Assembly: GCA_030042885.1 (NCBI GenBank)
Contig: JASHYW010000579.1
Coordinates: 1-17,886 of the forward strand
Direction: 5' to 3'
Origin: Streptosporangiaceae bacterium
GTDB taxonomy: Bacteria; Actinomycetota; Actinomycetes; Streptosporangiales; Streptosporangiaceae
DNA: 17,886 bases
Below the pieces are notes generated by a model. The model had not been told where the DNA came from. It was given only the letters and a program-made list of their open reading frames with translations, and did no database searches. How positions within the stretch are numbered: the stretch's first letter is position 1; each line of letters begins with the position of its first letter. The translations under genes and the position numbers were made by a program. Of this stretch, positions 1 to 7,269 are shown in pieces.

Positions 1-31
1 ACGCCATGATGTCTCCTGGTTCCAGGTGCGG

Positions 32-226
32 TCAGAATGCAGGGTCGCGTTCGATCGGGCAGGTCATGCAGTGGCCGCCGCCGCGGCCCTTGCCCAGCTC
101 GAAGCCCTCGATGGTGATTACCTCGATGCCGTGTTTGCGCAGGGCGGTGTTTGTGCCGGTGTTCTGCTCGTAGGCCACCACCACGCCGGGCTCGAGGGCG
201 ACCACGTTGGCGCCGGCGAGATCACC
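32..226 (-). pseudogene. arcA: Arginine deiminase, C-terminal remnant
   Basis: Read on the minus strand, about 64 codons ending at the stop at 32-34 give the C-terminal end of arginine deiminase, the enzyme that converts arginine to citrulline and ammonia in the ADI pathway. Visible are an [17 protein letters not shown] stretch, then [19 protein letters not shown], which carries the catalytic cysteine motif GGGHC. A full arginine deiminase has roughly 400 residues. Upstream of about position 226 this frame no longer resembles the family and no fitting start is found, so only the 3' end survives. I infer a truncated pseudogene left by deletion or rearrangement. The family assignment is strong because the motif is highly characteristic; the exact breakpoint is uncertain. 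Confidence 0.8.
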
Positions 227-284
227 ACGGCGCCCGGCGCCTCGGGTGAAAGGCAGCCTTTGTCGTCATGCCACGCTCCTACGC

Positions 285-722
285 TCATCGGCACAGATGT
301 GGACCCATACAGCATCGCACCCGGTATGCCGGATCGCAGGCTCGTCGGCCGGGCCGCCAGCCGGGGCTGAACGCCCACTCCCGGACCTGATCGCCGGTGA
401 CCGCGTACGCGGCTGACGGCTCTCCGCCGGACGGTGCCCGGGAATCGGGCGCCGGGGAGCCCGGCGGGGCGGGCACCTGGTACAGCGGGATGAAGTCCGG
501 GGCGCCGCCGCCGCGGCGGCGCTGGTCTACTTCGGCCTGGGCCACCACCGCCAGGTCGGGCTGGGTGCCATCGGCGAACTGGGCGAAGATCCGCCGGACC
601 CACTGGTCAGCGGCCCCGGTGCGGTGCCGTAGCACGTCCACGAGCAGGCCCAGATCCGGCAGCGCCGCCGCCACCATCGATTCGGCGGCCCCGGGCCTGA
701 GCGGCAGGCTCAGATAGCACAC
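285..722 (-). CDS. Unrecognised ORF, possibly a gene fragment
   Basis: An open minus-strand frame of about 145 codons if the GTG at 722 is used. The first 75 or so residues look protein-like: a hydrophobic start (VCYLSLPLRPG), then alternating helical stretches such as LPDLGLLVDVLRHRT and WVRRIFAQFADGTQPDLAVVAQ. The remainder is rich in proline, glycine, serine and arginine and looks like translated non-coding GC-rich DNA. I do not recognise a family. No clear ribosome-binding site precedes the GTG. It lies between two gene remnants (arginine deiminase and a TetR regulator), so it may itself be a fragment. Whether it is expressed is doubtful. Confidence 0.25.
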   Translation of the reverse strand: MCYLSLPLRPGAAESMVAAALPDLGLLVDVLRHRTGAADQWVRRIFAQFADGTQPDLAVVAQAEVDQRRRGGGAPDFIPLYQVPAPPGSPAPDSRAPSGGEPSAAYAVTGDQVREWAFSPGWRPGRRACDPAYRVRCCMGPHLCR

Positions 723-773
723 GAAGCGAACGACATTACTAACTGGGTTGCCCTGCCAGGCCGTCGAAGGCAA

Positions 774-1046
774 CGCTCCGCGTGCGCCTCCGCCGAGGTC
801 GGAGCCCGTGCCGGACGCGTCCATGACGAGGTGGCCCGGGTGCAACAGCAATGGCGTGACCTACTGGGCCGGGAGGCTCATGCGGCTGCTGACAAAGGCC
901 AGCTAGCAAAGGACACTGACCCCGCACAACTCGCCTTCGAGCTCGGTGTCATCCTCGCGGGAACCGACATCGTGAGCGTCCTTCACGACGACACCGGCGC
1001 GATCGCGCGCGGCCGGGCAGCCGTTCGGAGCCGCCTGCAAGCTTAA
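774..1046 (+). pseudogene. TetR-family regulator, C-terminal remnant
   Basis: The plus-strand frame ending in TAA at 1044-1046 encodes about 90 residues resembling the ligand-binding C-terminal half of TetR regulators. It contains an ASAEVGARAGRVHDEVA stretch, then QQWRDLLGREAHAAADKGQL, then DTDPAQLAFELGVILAGTD and a final helix ending ARGRAAVRSRLQA. The pattern of a tryptophan-containing helix, a D-T-D-P-x-Q-L-A-F-E-L helix and a C-terminal arginine-rich helix is common in actinobacterial TetR proteins. The N-terminal DNA-binding helix-turn-helix, which should precede it by about 100 residues, is missing: upstream sequence in this frame is unrelated. A GTG at 831 could start a 71-residue product, but it would lack DNA binding. 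I read this as a 5'-truncated pseudogene. Confidence 0.65.
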
Positions 1047-1204
1047 GACCGCCTCGTGCCACTCATAGGCGCTTCCCCGCCTGGCGGCTGGTCAGGTAGC
1101 TGGCTGGGCCCCGGCCGTCCTGGGCAGCGCCACGGTACCCGCGGCGCCCCGTCCGGCGCCTGGAGTCTCGTGGTCGTGTCAGCGCTAATCGCTGCAGGTG
1201 GTTG
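1047..1204. other. Convergent intergenic gap
   Basis: This stretch separates the end of the TetR remnant on the plus strand from the end of the methyltransferase gene on the minus strand. I see no gene and no convincing stem-loop followed by a T-run. Confidence 0.5.
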
Positions 1205-1933
1205 TCAGGTTTCCGGGGCTGCCCGGGAGCGTCCCGTGCCGAAGGCCCCTTGCAGGCTGACGTAGAGCACATCGCACAGGCTGGTCCGGTGCAGGCCATC
1301 CGGCTGCTTCTCGATTGCCGTGAGCACTTGCCGTGCGTCCCGCTGTATCGGGACGATTAGCCTGCCACCGGTTCGCAACTGCTCGAGCAGGGGCGTCGGC
1401 GGCTGCTGGCAGGCTGCGGTGATGCAGATGCGGTCATATGGCGCAAGAGCCAGGTGACCGAGCGCGCCGTCACCCAGGACCCGCACCACATCGGTGTAGC
1501 CAGCCCGGTCCAGGTTGGCGGCGGCGAAGGCCAGTGTCGCCGGGTCGATCTCCACCGAGACAACCAGCCCGGCCCGCCCGACGACCTCGCGGGCCAACGC
1601 GGCGCCGTAGCCCGAACCCAGGCCGACCTCCAGGAAGCGATGCCCCTGATCTAGCCCAACGGCCTCATAAAAAAGCGGGTAGCTGTGCGGGCAGGAAATC
1701 GTCGCCAGCCGCCCGGGCAACGGCAGCGGGACCTCCGCGTAGGCGTAGTCACGCCACGCGGGCGGCACGAATTCCTCCCGGCGCACCCTCCGCATCGCTT
1801 CCCGTAGCCGCCCTGACCGCAGTAGGCCGCTGCGGGTGAGTTCGGCCACCTTCGCTTCCCGCTCCCGTTCCAGATCCGCATCGGACTTGACCGACGACGG
1901 CGGCGGCAGTTCCCAGCCCATCGGGGCCCTCAT
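1205..1933 (-). CDS. Protein-L-isoaspartate O-methyltransferase-like protein
   Basis: A 242-residue protein from the ATG at 1933; the in-frame ATG at 1921, with an AGGG just upstream, is an equally good start. It belongs to the PCMT family of SAM-dependent methyltransferases, which repair isoaspartyl residues in ageing proteins. An N-terminal helical part (about residues 15-60) is followed by the family's TIS-x-PH motif (TISCPHSYPLFYEAV, about 78-92). SAM motif I is LEVGLGSGYGAAL (about 101-113), the acidic residue binding the ribose lies in SVEID (about 126-130), and a TGGRLIVPI strand follows near 188-196. Length suits the family, whose actinobacterial members often act on unknown substrates. 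It reads in the same direction as the histidine-rich gene, about 160 bp downstream of it. Family confidence is high; the exact substrate is not shown by sequence. Confidence 0.85.
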   Translation of the reverse strand: MRAPMGWELPPPSSVKSDADLEREREAKVAELTRSGLLRSGRLREAMRRVRREEFVPPAWRDYAYAEVPLPLPGRLATISCPHSYPLFYEAVGLDQGHRFLEVGLGSGYGAALAREVVGRAGLVVSVEIDPATLAFAAANLDRAGYTDVVRVLGDGALGHLALAPYDRICITAACQQPPTPLLEQLRTGGRLIVPIQRDARQVLTAIEKQPDGLHRTSLCDVLYVSLQGAFGTGRSRAAPET

Positions 1934-2091
1934 CAGTAGCCAGCGTGGCTGGCAAGCCCGTGCATGGCCCGGTATGGAGCGCCGCCGCACAGGTAATGCA
2001 GCAGGGTCATCGTGCTTGCGCGATGGGCGGCCCGCACCGCAGTCGGCGGTCTGGGACGGACCTGGCCTGGGCCAGGTCACCGGGCCTGCGG

Positions 2092-2310
2092 TCAGCTGCT
2101 GGCGGGGTGGGCGTGGTCATGATCGTGGGCTTGCCTCAGATGCTCTGCCTCGGCGCTGACGTGAGGTTCATGATCGTGCTCCACGGCTGGGTGATTGTGC
2201 TCGTGAGAGTGAGTGGCCGCCATGTGTTCCCACTGAGTGCCGTGCCGCAGGTAGTGCACGACATGAGCGTGCTCGTGGGTGTGAACGATGGCGTCATGGG
2301 TGTGCTTCAT
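2092..2310 (-). CDS. Small histidine-rich protein, putative metal binder
   Basis: A 72-residue protein with 21 histidines (29 percent), mostly as alternating H-x-H pairs: it begins MKHTHDAIVHTHEHAH and ends with an AHDHDHAHPASS tail. A strong ribosome-binding site (GAGGGGAAG) stands a few bases before the ATG, which supports real translation. There is no signal peptide or membrane segment, so the product is probably cytosolic. Acidic residues (Asp, Glu) sit between many histidines, the pattern of nickel, zinc or cobalt storage or buffering proteins, but no specific metal can be inferred. From memory, similar short His-rich proteins of unknown function occur in streptomycetes and relatives. 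A DosR-box-like palindrome lies about 200 bp upstream, so hypoxia control is possible. The methyltransferase gene lies downstream on the same strand. Confidence 0.75.
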   Translation of the reverse strand: MKHTHDAIVHTHEHAHVVHYLRHGTQWEHMAATHSHEHNHPAVEHDHEPHVSAEAEHLRQAHDHDHAHPASS

Positions 2311-2513
2311 GGTCTTCCCCTCGGTACCGTGCTGTACGTGCGGGAACCTGCCCGAAGCGCCGGGCCGGACAGGTTTGGCGGGTGGCAGCGCCGACCCTGC
2401 TCAGCCGGCTCCTGCTGCAGGGAATGGTGCTCTGCGCGAACTCGCCGAACCCCTTGCGGCACCACGGCAACCTCCGCATTAGGACCGTCCGCGCAACCGA
2501 GCCCGTGCCGCCA

Positions 2514-2527
2514 GGGACCATGGTCAC
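2514..2527. promoter_or_regulatory. DosR/DevR-box-like palindrome, one mismatch
   Basis: GGGAC-CATG-GTCAC matches the core GGGAC-N4-GTCCC of the mycobacterial DosR box at 9 of 10 positions. It lies about 200 bp upstream of the histidine-rich gene, further than usual, with no other convincing gene on either side. Its flank is shared with the hsp20 upstream region: positions 2505-2525, read on the minus strand, are identical to 7272-7292 on the plus strand. Confidence 0.5.
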
Positions 2528-3425
2528 CTTTTTGGCCCGGCAGCAGCTGTGAGTCCGGGCCTGAACCATGAACCGGAGCCTACTGGCTTGCCCTGTACCT
2601 GCTTCGGACCGGCTGCACCGCCTCGAGCCCCAGCGCCCGCGCATCCAGACGTGGCGCCGAGAGCCCGGATGGGTCACGCTCCGGCGGGTACTCCTGCACC
2701 GCCCCTCGGCTCGGCCCGGTCAGGCCCGCCGAGAGTGACTTAGTTAAATTAGCCCGATACTAAAGTCATCCGCCCTCAAGCAAAGAGCATGCATGGCTAC
2801 TGTAAGTAAGGCGGGATGTGAGAACCACATGGGCGGGCCGGCCTAACTCCTTCGCGCCGGACTGATGATCTGGGCGCGCTGATGCCCGGCCGGCCGGCCG
2901 ACTCCGAATCCAGATAAAGCCGGCGGTATGCGTGCCCATGGGCTGCTGCGCGGGCGCTTCTGGTTGCTGCACGGTTTTCCTCTCTTACAGGCAGGAGCAG
3001 CCGGGCGGTCTTCTAGGCAGCCGGCAGCGGGACGGCATGCCTTGCCGCCCGGGGGCGGCGGCGGGAGCCAGGACGATGAGTGACCAGGCCTGGCGCGGGC
3101 AAAGCGCAAGCTCTAAAAAGTCCAAGCGCGAAGCAGATCATGCGGAGTCATGTCTGCTGGCTGCGGATCCGCCTGGCAGCCGTGCGCACGGCGGCGGGAT
3201 GATGCGCGTGCTGCACCCATTCCGCTGGAGGATAGCTGGCCAGGCCGGGAGGAAACCCTGGGCGCTGATCTGGAAAGGGAAGCAATAGGCGGGAGCGGAC
3301 AGCAAGGGCCGTGTACTGGCATTTTTATTACAAGCGCTGGAATCTGGGGATTCGCGAGGTGAACAGGGCTTCGCGATAGCGCCCCGGATAGCGGTGCAGT
3401 GGCGGCTGCACGCTGGTTCGCCGCC
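2528..3425. other. Gene-poor interval upstream of lsr2
   Basis: About 900 bp with no frame that looks like a real protein: the open frames here are rich in Arg, Gly, Pro and Ala without family motifs. It contains an AT-rich island near 2737-2815 set in high-GC DNA, with an imperfect inverted repeat (GACTTAGT at 2737-2744 and ACTAAAGTC at 2759-2767). A second AT-rich run lies near 3322-3335. No tRNA, rRNA or CRISPR structure was seen. Small RNAs cannot be excluded. Confidence 0.5.
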
Positions 3426-3431
3426 TATACT
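3426..3431 (+). promoter_or_regulatory. Candidate -10 element for lsr2
   Basis: TATACT, one base from the consensus TATAAT, lies about 45 bp before the Lsr2 start codon. No convincing -35 hexamer is visible at the usual spacing, so this is a moderate prediction. A GGAG at 3466-3469 serves as ribosome-binding site for the ATG at 3476. Confidence 0.45.
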
Positions 3432-3475
3432 GTGAATTAAGTTGATCAGCTGGCAGCTAACGATCGGAGCATGTC

Positions 3476-3814
3476 ATGGCTCAGAAGATTCAGACTTTGT
3501 TCATCGACGACATAGACGGCAGTGAGGCAGAAGGCACGGTCGGCTTCGGCCTTGACGGGACCGACTACGAGATTGACCTGAGCGCCGCGCATGCTGCGGA
3601 TCTGCGCGCCGCATTGGCCCCGTTCATCGCTGTGAGCCGGAAGGTTCCCGGCGGGGCGCGGCGGCCTGGCCGGGCCGCCCGCAAGGCGGCGGCTGGCGGC
3701 ATCAGCACTACGGAGATCCGTGAGTGGGCCAGGGCCCAGGGGATCGAGGTCAAGGACCGGGGCCGGGTGCCGGCCGGGATCGTTGCCAGGTACCGCGAGG
3801 CCACCGCAAAGTAA
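3476..3814 (+). CDS. lsr2: Lsr2 family nucleoid-associated protein
   Basis: A 112-residue protein of the normal Lsr2 length. The N-terminal dimerisation domain starts MAQKIQTLFIDDIDGSEAEGT and continues through a GLDGTDYEIDLS strand and an AAHAADLRAALAPF helix. A basic linker (about residues 55-72) leads to the C-terminal DNA-binding domain, TTEIREWARAQGIEV followed by the AT-hook-like RGR in DRGRVPAGI. Lsr2 is the actinobacterial counterpart of H-NS: it bridges and silences AT-rich, often foreign DNA, and also protects DNA in mycobacteria. The GGAG ribosome-binding site before the ATG supports this start. It stands alone, after a gene-poor stretch and before the metalloprotease gene. Accessory Lsr2 paralogues are common in actinomycetes, so this may not be the main copy. 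Confidence 0.95.
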   Translation: MAQKIQTLFIDDIDGSEAEGTVGFGLDGTDYEIDLSAAHAADLRAALAPFIAVSRKVPGGARRPGRAARKAAAGGISTTEIREWARAQGIEVKDRGRVPAGIVARYREATAK

Positions 3815-4021
3815 GGAAGGACCGCAGCCGCTCGTTCGGCCGGGTAGCGCGGTTCCGGCTGAGGTGCCCAGCGCCCGTCGCGGCGGCAACCAGCCCGCAC
3901 CGATCTGGTTCATCCCGATGTCACCATCCATGTGGAGGTGCCCGGCCCCGCGCACGCTGATCGGTGCCGCCCGCAACCGGCCCGCACCTCGGACCTGGGC
4001 AGCAGGGGGTTGACCGGGCAC

Positions 4022-4897
4022 ATGTTCACACCGCCAGCCTGTGCCGACCGGATCCGGGCCGTGGGCCCGGTGGCCGGGCTGCCGCCCTCGCTCCAGCGCG
4101 CGCTCGACGAGCAGGGATTCGACCCGGTTCCCCGGCCCGGCCCGCACGACTGGCTGGCTAGCCACCCGGAGCCCGGCCAGACGTTCGCGGCGTTCCTGGC
4201 CGGGCACCCGCCCCGCCCGGATCCGGCGCGGCGAGTCCTTTACCTGCAGCCCTTCGGCCCCTTTCATACCGGGCAGGAGCCGCCGCTGGACCTGCTGGGC
4301 CGTTTCGCGGCGGCGTTCTTCACGCTGGAGGTCGCGGTGCTGCCCGTGGCGCCGGTCGCCGGCGTCACGATGCGCATCAACCGTCATACCGGGCAGCGGC
4401 AGCTGCTGACCCGCGACCTGCTGGCCCTGCTGGCTGACCGGCGGCCCGCCGCGGCCTGCTGCGTGGTGGGCATCACCATGGATGACCTGTATCCGGATCC
4501 TGCCTGGAACTTCGTGTTCGGGCAGGCCTGGCCGCGTGACCGGGTGGGCGTGTACAGCTTCGCCCGGTACCTGCCCCCTCAGACGGGGCCGGCCGCTGGC
4601 CTGCTGCTGCGCCGGTCCTGCAAGGTGCTGGCGCACGAGACCGCCCACCTGCTCGGGATCGCCCACTGCGTGTTCTACTCGTGCCTGATGAACGGGTCGA
4701 ACCACCTCGCCGAAAGCGACGCCCGGCCGCTGCACCTCTGCCCTGTTGACCTGCGCAAGCTCCAGCACAGCCTCGGCTTCGACGCCGCCGCCCGCTACCG
4801 GCGCCTCCGTGAGTTCGCCGAGGACGCCGGATTCGCCGATGAGGCCCGGTGGCTCGCCGCGCAACTGCTGTACATCGAGCATGGAGCACAGGCCTGA
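4022..4897 (+). CDS. Archaemetzincin-like zinc metalloprotease (M54), last zinc-site Cys replaced
   Basis: A 291-residue protein from the ATG at 4022; the frame is open further upstream (GTG at 3932) but that extension is low-complexity. The catalytic site is HETAHLLGIAH (residues 205-215), the HExxHxxGxxH zinc motif of archaemetzincins, with Glu206 as the expected general base. It is followed by the family's cysteine pattern: C216, C221 in CLM, and a GSNHLAESDARPLHL stretch leading to C240. Archaemetzincins normally end this pattern with CPxC; here it is CPVD, so the fourth structural zinc cysteine is Asp243. The N-terminal half carries family-like strands (RRVLYLQPFGPF, about 71-81; ITMDDLYPD, about 151-159). 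The physiological substrate of bacterial archaemetzincins is unknown. No signal peptide is seen, so it is probably cytosolic. Confidence 0.85.
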   Translation: MFTPPACADRIRAVGPVAGLPPSLQRALDEQGFDPVPRPGPHDWLASHPEPGQTFAAFLAGHPPRPDPARRVLYLQPFGPFHTGQEPPLDLLGRFAAAFFTLEVAVLPVAPVAGVTMRINRHTGQRQLLTRDLLALLADRRPAAACCVVGITMDDLYPDPAWNFVFGQAWPRDRVGVYSFARYLPPQTGPAAGLLLRRSCKVLAHETAHLLGIAHCVFYSCLMNGSNHLAESDARPLHLCPVDLRKLQHSLGFDAAARYRRLREFAEDAGFADEARWLAAQLLYIEHGAQA

Positions 4898-5051
4898 TCC
4901 GCCCTCGGTCAACAGCCCTCCAGGTTCAGCGTGGATGACATCTGAGGCCGGCCCCGGGGAGCCCGGCGGTATGCTCCGGTGATGGCGCGGCAGCTTGGTG
5001 CTGATGGACGGCAGGGGCCTAGGTCCCAGCGGACGCTGCGGCCCGTGCCGA
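4898..5051. other. Convergent intergenic gap
   Basis: The metalloprotease and kinase-like genes converge here. GC-rich inverted segments (GGCCGGCCCCGGGGAGCCCGG near 4947-4968, given by position only as a stem-like run) could form a hairpin, but no T-run follows, so a terminator is only possible. No gene is seen. Confidence 0.3.
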
Positions 5052-5624
5052 TCAAGCTTGCGGACTGCCTGGTGCTTCCAGCCCGATGGGACCATTCCTT
5101 TCGCTGCAAGCAGGCTCTCCACCGTCGCTCTCCTCACCAGCAGGACGGACGATGAAGCCTCCCGAGCCGTCGAACTCCACTGCAAACACCTCGTTGAAGC
5201 CGTCCCGCACCCGCGGGCGCAGCAAACGCGCCAGCGTGGCCCGCAACCCGAGCTCCGGAATCCTGGCCCCATCCGGCCGGCCCGCGTTCCGCTGCAAAGA
5301 GCCTGCCAGGTCGGGGGGAAACCAGTACGCAACCACGCGGGCCCCATGGGCCCGGGCAGCATCGATCAGCGGCGCCCAGTCCTGCGGTGAAGGGTTGGTG
5401 TTGTCCACCACCACGTCGCGGCCAGCGGACAAGGCTTCCTCAATAAGGTGCATCTGACGGCGCTGCGGATGCCTGGCATGGCGGAAATGGGCTTTGCTCA
5501 CCACGACGAACCCGGGGCCCAGCATCCGCTGGCAGAACGTCGTCTTGCCCGACGCCTGCAAACCGACAAGCACCGCGACCACCGGCACATTCGCACCATA
5601 GATCCCTCCGCTAGATCCTGCCAT
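5052..5624 (-). CDS. P-loop kinase-like ATP-binding protein, catalytic Asp replaced
   Basis: A 190-residue protein with an N-terminal Walker A motif, GLQASGKTT (about residues 21-29), of the AAA_33 / polynucleotide-kinase-like group. VVVDNTNPSPQDWAPLI (about 71-87) is the family's strand that contacts the substrate, and WFPPDLAGSLQRNAGR (about 101-116) is the usual lid with its R-N pair. The segment after Walker A reads VVSKAHFRHARHPQRRQ. Relatives have Ser-Lys/Arg-Asp here, and that Asp corresponds to Asp35, the catalytic base of T4 polynucleotide kinase. Here it is Ala45. The protein may bind ATP but phosphorylate poorly or not at all. The ATG at 5624 is one start; the GTG at 5588 (V13), after a GGAGGG, is another. 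It stands alone on the minus strand, about 150 bp downstream of the acyltransferase. Confidence 0.75.
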   Translation of the reverse strand: MAGSSGGIYGANVPVVAVLVGLQASGKTTFCQRMLGPGFVVVSKAHFRHARHPQRRQMHLIEEALSAGRDVVVDNTNPSPQDWAPLIDAARAHGARVVAYWFPPDLAGSLQRNAGRPDGARIPELGLRATLARLLRPRVRDGFNEVFAVEFDGSGGFIVRPAGEESDGGEPACSERNGPIGLEAPGSPQA

Positions 5625-5771
5625 TCAGCAGGTCAGCTGCAGTGCATCGGCCCAGCGTGCCAGCCCGGAGCAGCTCATTAGGCCACCACCTGTTCACGGA
5701 TTAACCATCGCACCGGCGTGGGAGAGGCGACAGGGTCATTGTTCCCGCGCGGCATGGCCATGGGTCCTGCT

Positions 5772-6632
5772 TCACCCGCGGCTTTCACGGCGGGCTGAGC
5801 AGATGACACAGCGTGCCTGGTCCCGCAGCTTGGGAACGTCGTGATAGGTCAGGCCGCTGGTCGGCACGGGGTTTCCGATCATGAGGCGTACCTGGCCGCC
5901 ATGGATCGCGGTTCGCCCTGGCGGCCAGATCCTGCAGGTGCCGTCGATGGCGACCGGCAGGACCGGCACCTGGCTGGTGATCGCGATGATGAAGGCGCCG
6001 TCTTTGAACTCGCCGATCACGCCGTCCGGGGAGGTGGTCCCCTCCGGGTAGACCAGCAGCGAGTACCCGGCCGCCAGGGACCGGGCGGCCGCCTGGTCGA
6101 TCCGGCCCAGGTCGGGGGAGTTCCGGTCGACCTCGATCATGCCGATGGCGCGCATGGCACGGCCGAGCAGCCAGATCCGGAACAGCTCGCGCATGGCCAG
6201 GACCCGCAGCGACAGCGGCAACGCCCGCAGGTGCGCCATCGGGTCCAGGTTGGATTGGTGGTTGGACACCACCACATAGACGGTATCCGCCCTGATGTGC
6301 TCCAGGCCGTGGACGGCCACCCGTGTCCCCGCGGCGCGCAGCCACACTGCGGCCCACCACCGCACGATCCGGTCGGTGACCGGCGAGTCGGCCCGTGCCG
6401 GCCCGCGACACAGCACGAGCACCGCGGCCGCCAGGGTCGCCAGCACGCCCGCGGCGAACGCCGGGACCGTGCGCCAGGACAGCCGTCCGCCTTTGCCAGG
6501 GACGCTGGCATGCGCCCGCGAGGTGCCGGCCTGCACGATACGACGGCCGCGCGCACGTGGGACCGTCTGGGGCGGATCGTTTCGGGCGCCGCCACCGTCG
6601 GCGCTCAGGTCGGCAGCGTTCAAGGGGAACAC
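5772..6632 (-). CDS. PlsC-type lysophospholipid acyltransferase
   Basis: A 286-residue frame. It is a membrane-associated acyltransferase of the 1-acyl-glycerol-3-phosphate acyltransferase family, which makes phosphatidic acid or remodels lipids. Motif I is NHQSNLD (about residues 124-130), with the catalytic His and Asp in H-x4-D. Motif III is YPEGTTS (about 195-201), where many relatives have FPEGTRS, and a VPVLPVAIDGT strand follows (about 222-232). A hydrophobic segment near 56-75 (VPAFAAGVLATLAAAVLVL) would anchor it. The first 50 residues are polar and low-complexity, so translation may begin at the in-frame GTG at 6533 instead of the GTG at 6632. It follows hsp20 on the same strand after about 100 bp. 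The C-terminus carries an unusual CVIC pair. Confidence 0.8.
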   Translation of the reverse strand: MFPLNAADLSADGGGARNDPPQTVPRARGRRIVQAGTSRAHASVPGKGGRLSWRTVPAFAAGVLATLAAAVLVLCRGPARADSPVTDRIVRWWAAVWLRAAGTRVAVHGLEHIRADTVYVVVSNHQSNLDPMAHLRALPLSLRVLAMRELFRIWLLGRAMRAIGMIEVDRNSPDLGRIDQAAARSLAAGYSLLVYPEGTTSPDGVIGEFKDGAFIIAITSQVPVLPVAIDGTCRIWPPGRTAIHGGQVRLMIGNPVPTSGLTYHDVPKLRDQARCVICSARRESRG

Positions 6633-6648
6633 CCATCTAGCCGGCAGG

Positions 6649-6660
6649 GCTTGCGCAAGC
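6649..6660. promoter_or_regulatory. Perfect 12-bp palindrome upstream of the acyltransferase
   Basis: GCTTGCGCAAGC is its own reverse complement and lies 17 bp before the upstream start of the acyltransferase frame, in the gap after hsp20. It has no loop, so it is more like an operator half-pair than a terminator. No known regulator is indicated, and a chance palindrome of this length is possible. Confidence 0.25.
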
Positions 6661-6734
6661 GTTTGCTGATCGCCGCGCCGACCGGCGCCTCGCCGCGTCG
6701 TTGCGGCTCCGCGCAGGCCAACGCGGCCGTTCTG

Positions 6735-7199
6735 TCAGGATTTGCTGATGGCGATCTTCTTGGTCTCTTCGTGCTTGAGTTCCGGGATGCGGATCTCCAG
6801 GACGCCGTCCTTGTAGGTCGCGGTGATGTCGGCTTCAGCCACGCCCTCCGGGAGCGGCAGCGACCGGGAAAACGACCCGTAGCGCACCTCCTGGCGCAGG
6901 TAGCCCTTTTCCTCCCGCTTTTCCTCCTGGCGGCGTTCGGCCTCGATGTGCAGCGTCCCGTCCGAGACGGTCAGCTCCACGTCCTTGTCCGGGTCGATGC
7001 CGGGCAGATCGGCGTGCACCACCAGGGTGCCGTCCTCCCGGTACTCCTCGACGCGGATCAGGTCCCCGGCGCCCCACCAGAGGGGGAACGCCAAGGGCCG
7101 GAACGGCATCATCCGTGTCCACTCGTCGAACAGCCGGTCGAAGCGGCTGAACACGTCGGCTGCTTCCCGGTGAGGCTCGCGCCTCATCAGACCTGCCAT
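6735..7199 (-). CDS. Hsp20/alpha-crystallin small heat shock protein
   Basis: A 154-residue small heat shock protein. The start at 7199 is chosen because GGGAGGTGAGG directly precedes that ATG; a longer frame from 7226 adds only nine residues. The N-terminal arm contains FSRFDRLFDEWTRMMPFRP. The alpha-crystallin domain runs from about residue 48 to 140 with VEEYREDGTLVVHADLPGI, DVELTVSDGTLHIEAERR and YGSFSRSLPLPEGV, ending ATYKDGVLEIRIP. The C-terminal tail has ELKHEETKKIAISKS. Such proteins form oligomers that hold unfolding proteins without ATP. The mycobacterial homologue Acr/HspX is the best known DosR target. Two tandem DosR-box-like palindromes 50-85 bp upstream of this gene make hypoxia or redox control likely. 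Confidence 0.95.
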   Translation of the reverse strand: MAGLMRREPHREAADVFSRFDRLFDEWTRMMPFRPLAFPLWWGAGDLIRVEEYREDGTLVVHADLPGIDPDKDVELTVSDGTLHIEAERRQEEKREEKGYLRQEVRYGSFSRSLPLPEGVAEADITATYKDGVLEIRIPELKHEETKKIAISKS

Positions 7200-7249
7200 G
7201 GTCCTCACCTCCCAACTCTCAGGCAATGCCGCCAGCGGGTGAGCCGATA

Positions 7250-7263
7250 GGGACGTTGGTCAC
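7250..7263. promoter_or_regulatory. DosR/DevR-box-like palindrome, promoter-proximal copy
   Basis: GGGAC-GTTG-GTCAC, one mismatch to GGGAC-N4-GTCCC, about 50 bp upstream of the hsp20 start codon. It is the nearer of two boxes offset by exactly 20 bp. The first twelve bases are the same as those of the perfect box at 7725. Confidence 0.6.
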
Positions 7264-7269
7264 CAAACC

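Noticed and set aside
3901..3960. A THUMP-like or other remnant (DLVHPDVTIHVEVPG) before the metalloprotease
   Set aside because: Only about 15 residues look protein-like, too short to support a family or a gene.
3446..5362. A very long minus-strand frame opposite lsr2 and the metalloprotease
   Set aside because: Composition is low-complexity Arg/Gly/Pro/His and the opposite strand encodes two clear families. It is a GC-bias shadow.
6476..6489. AGGAC-AGCC-GTCCG as a further DosR-type box
   Set aside because: Two mismatches to the core and located inside the acyltransferase coding region.
5841..7250. A 469-codon plus-strand frame across the acyltransferase and hsp20
   Set aside because: Antisense to two well-supported genes and no recognisable motif.
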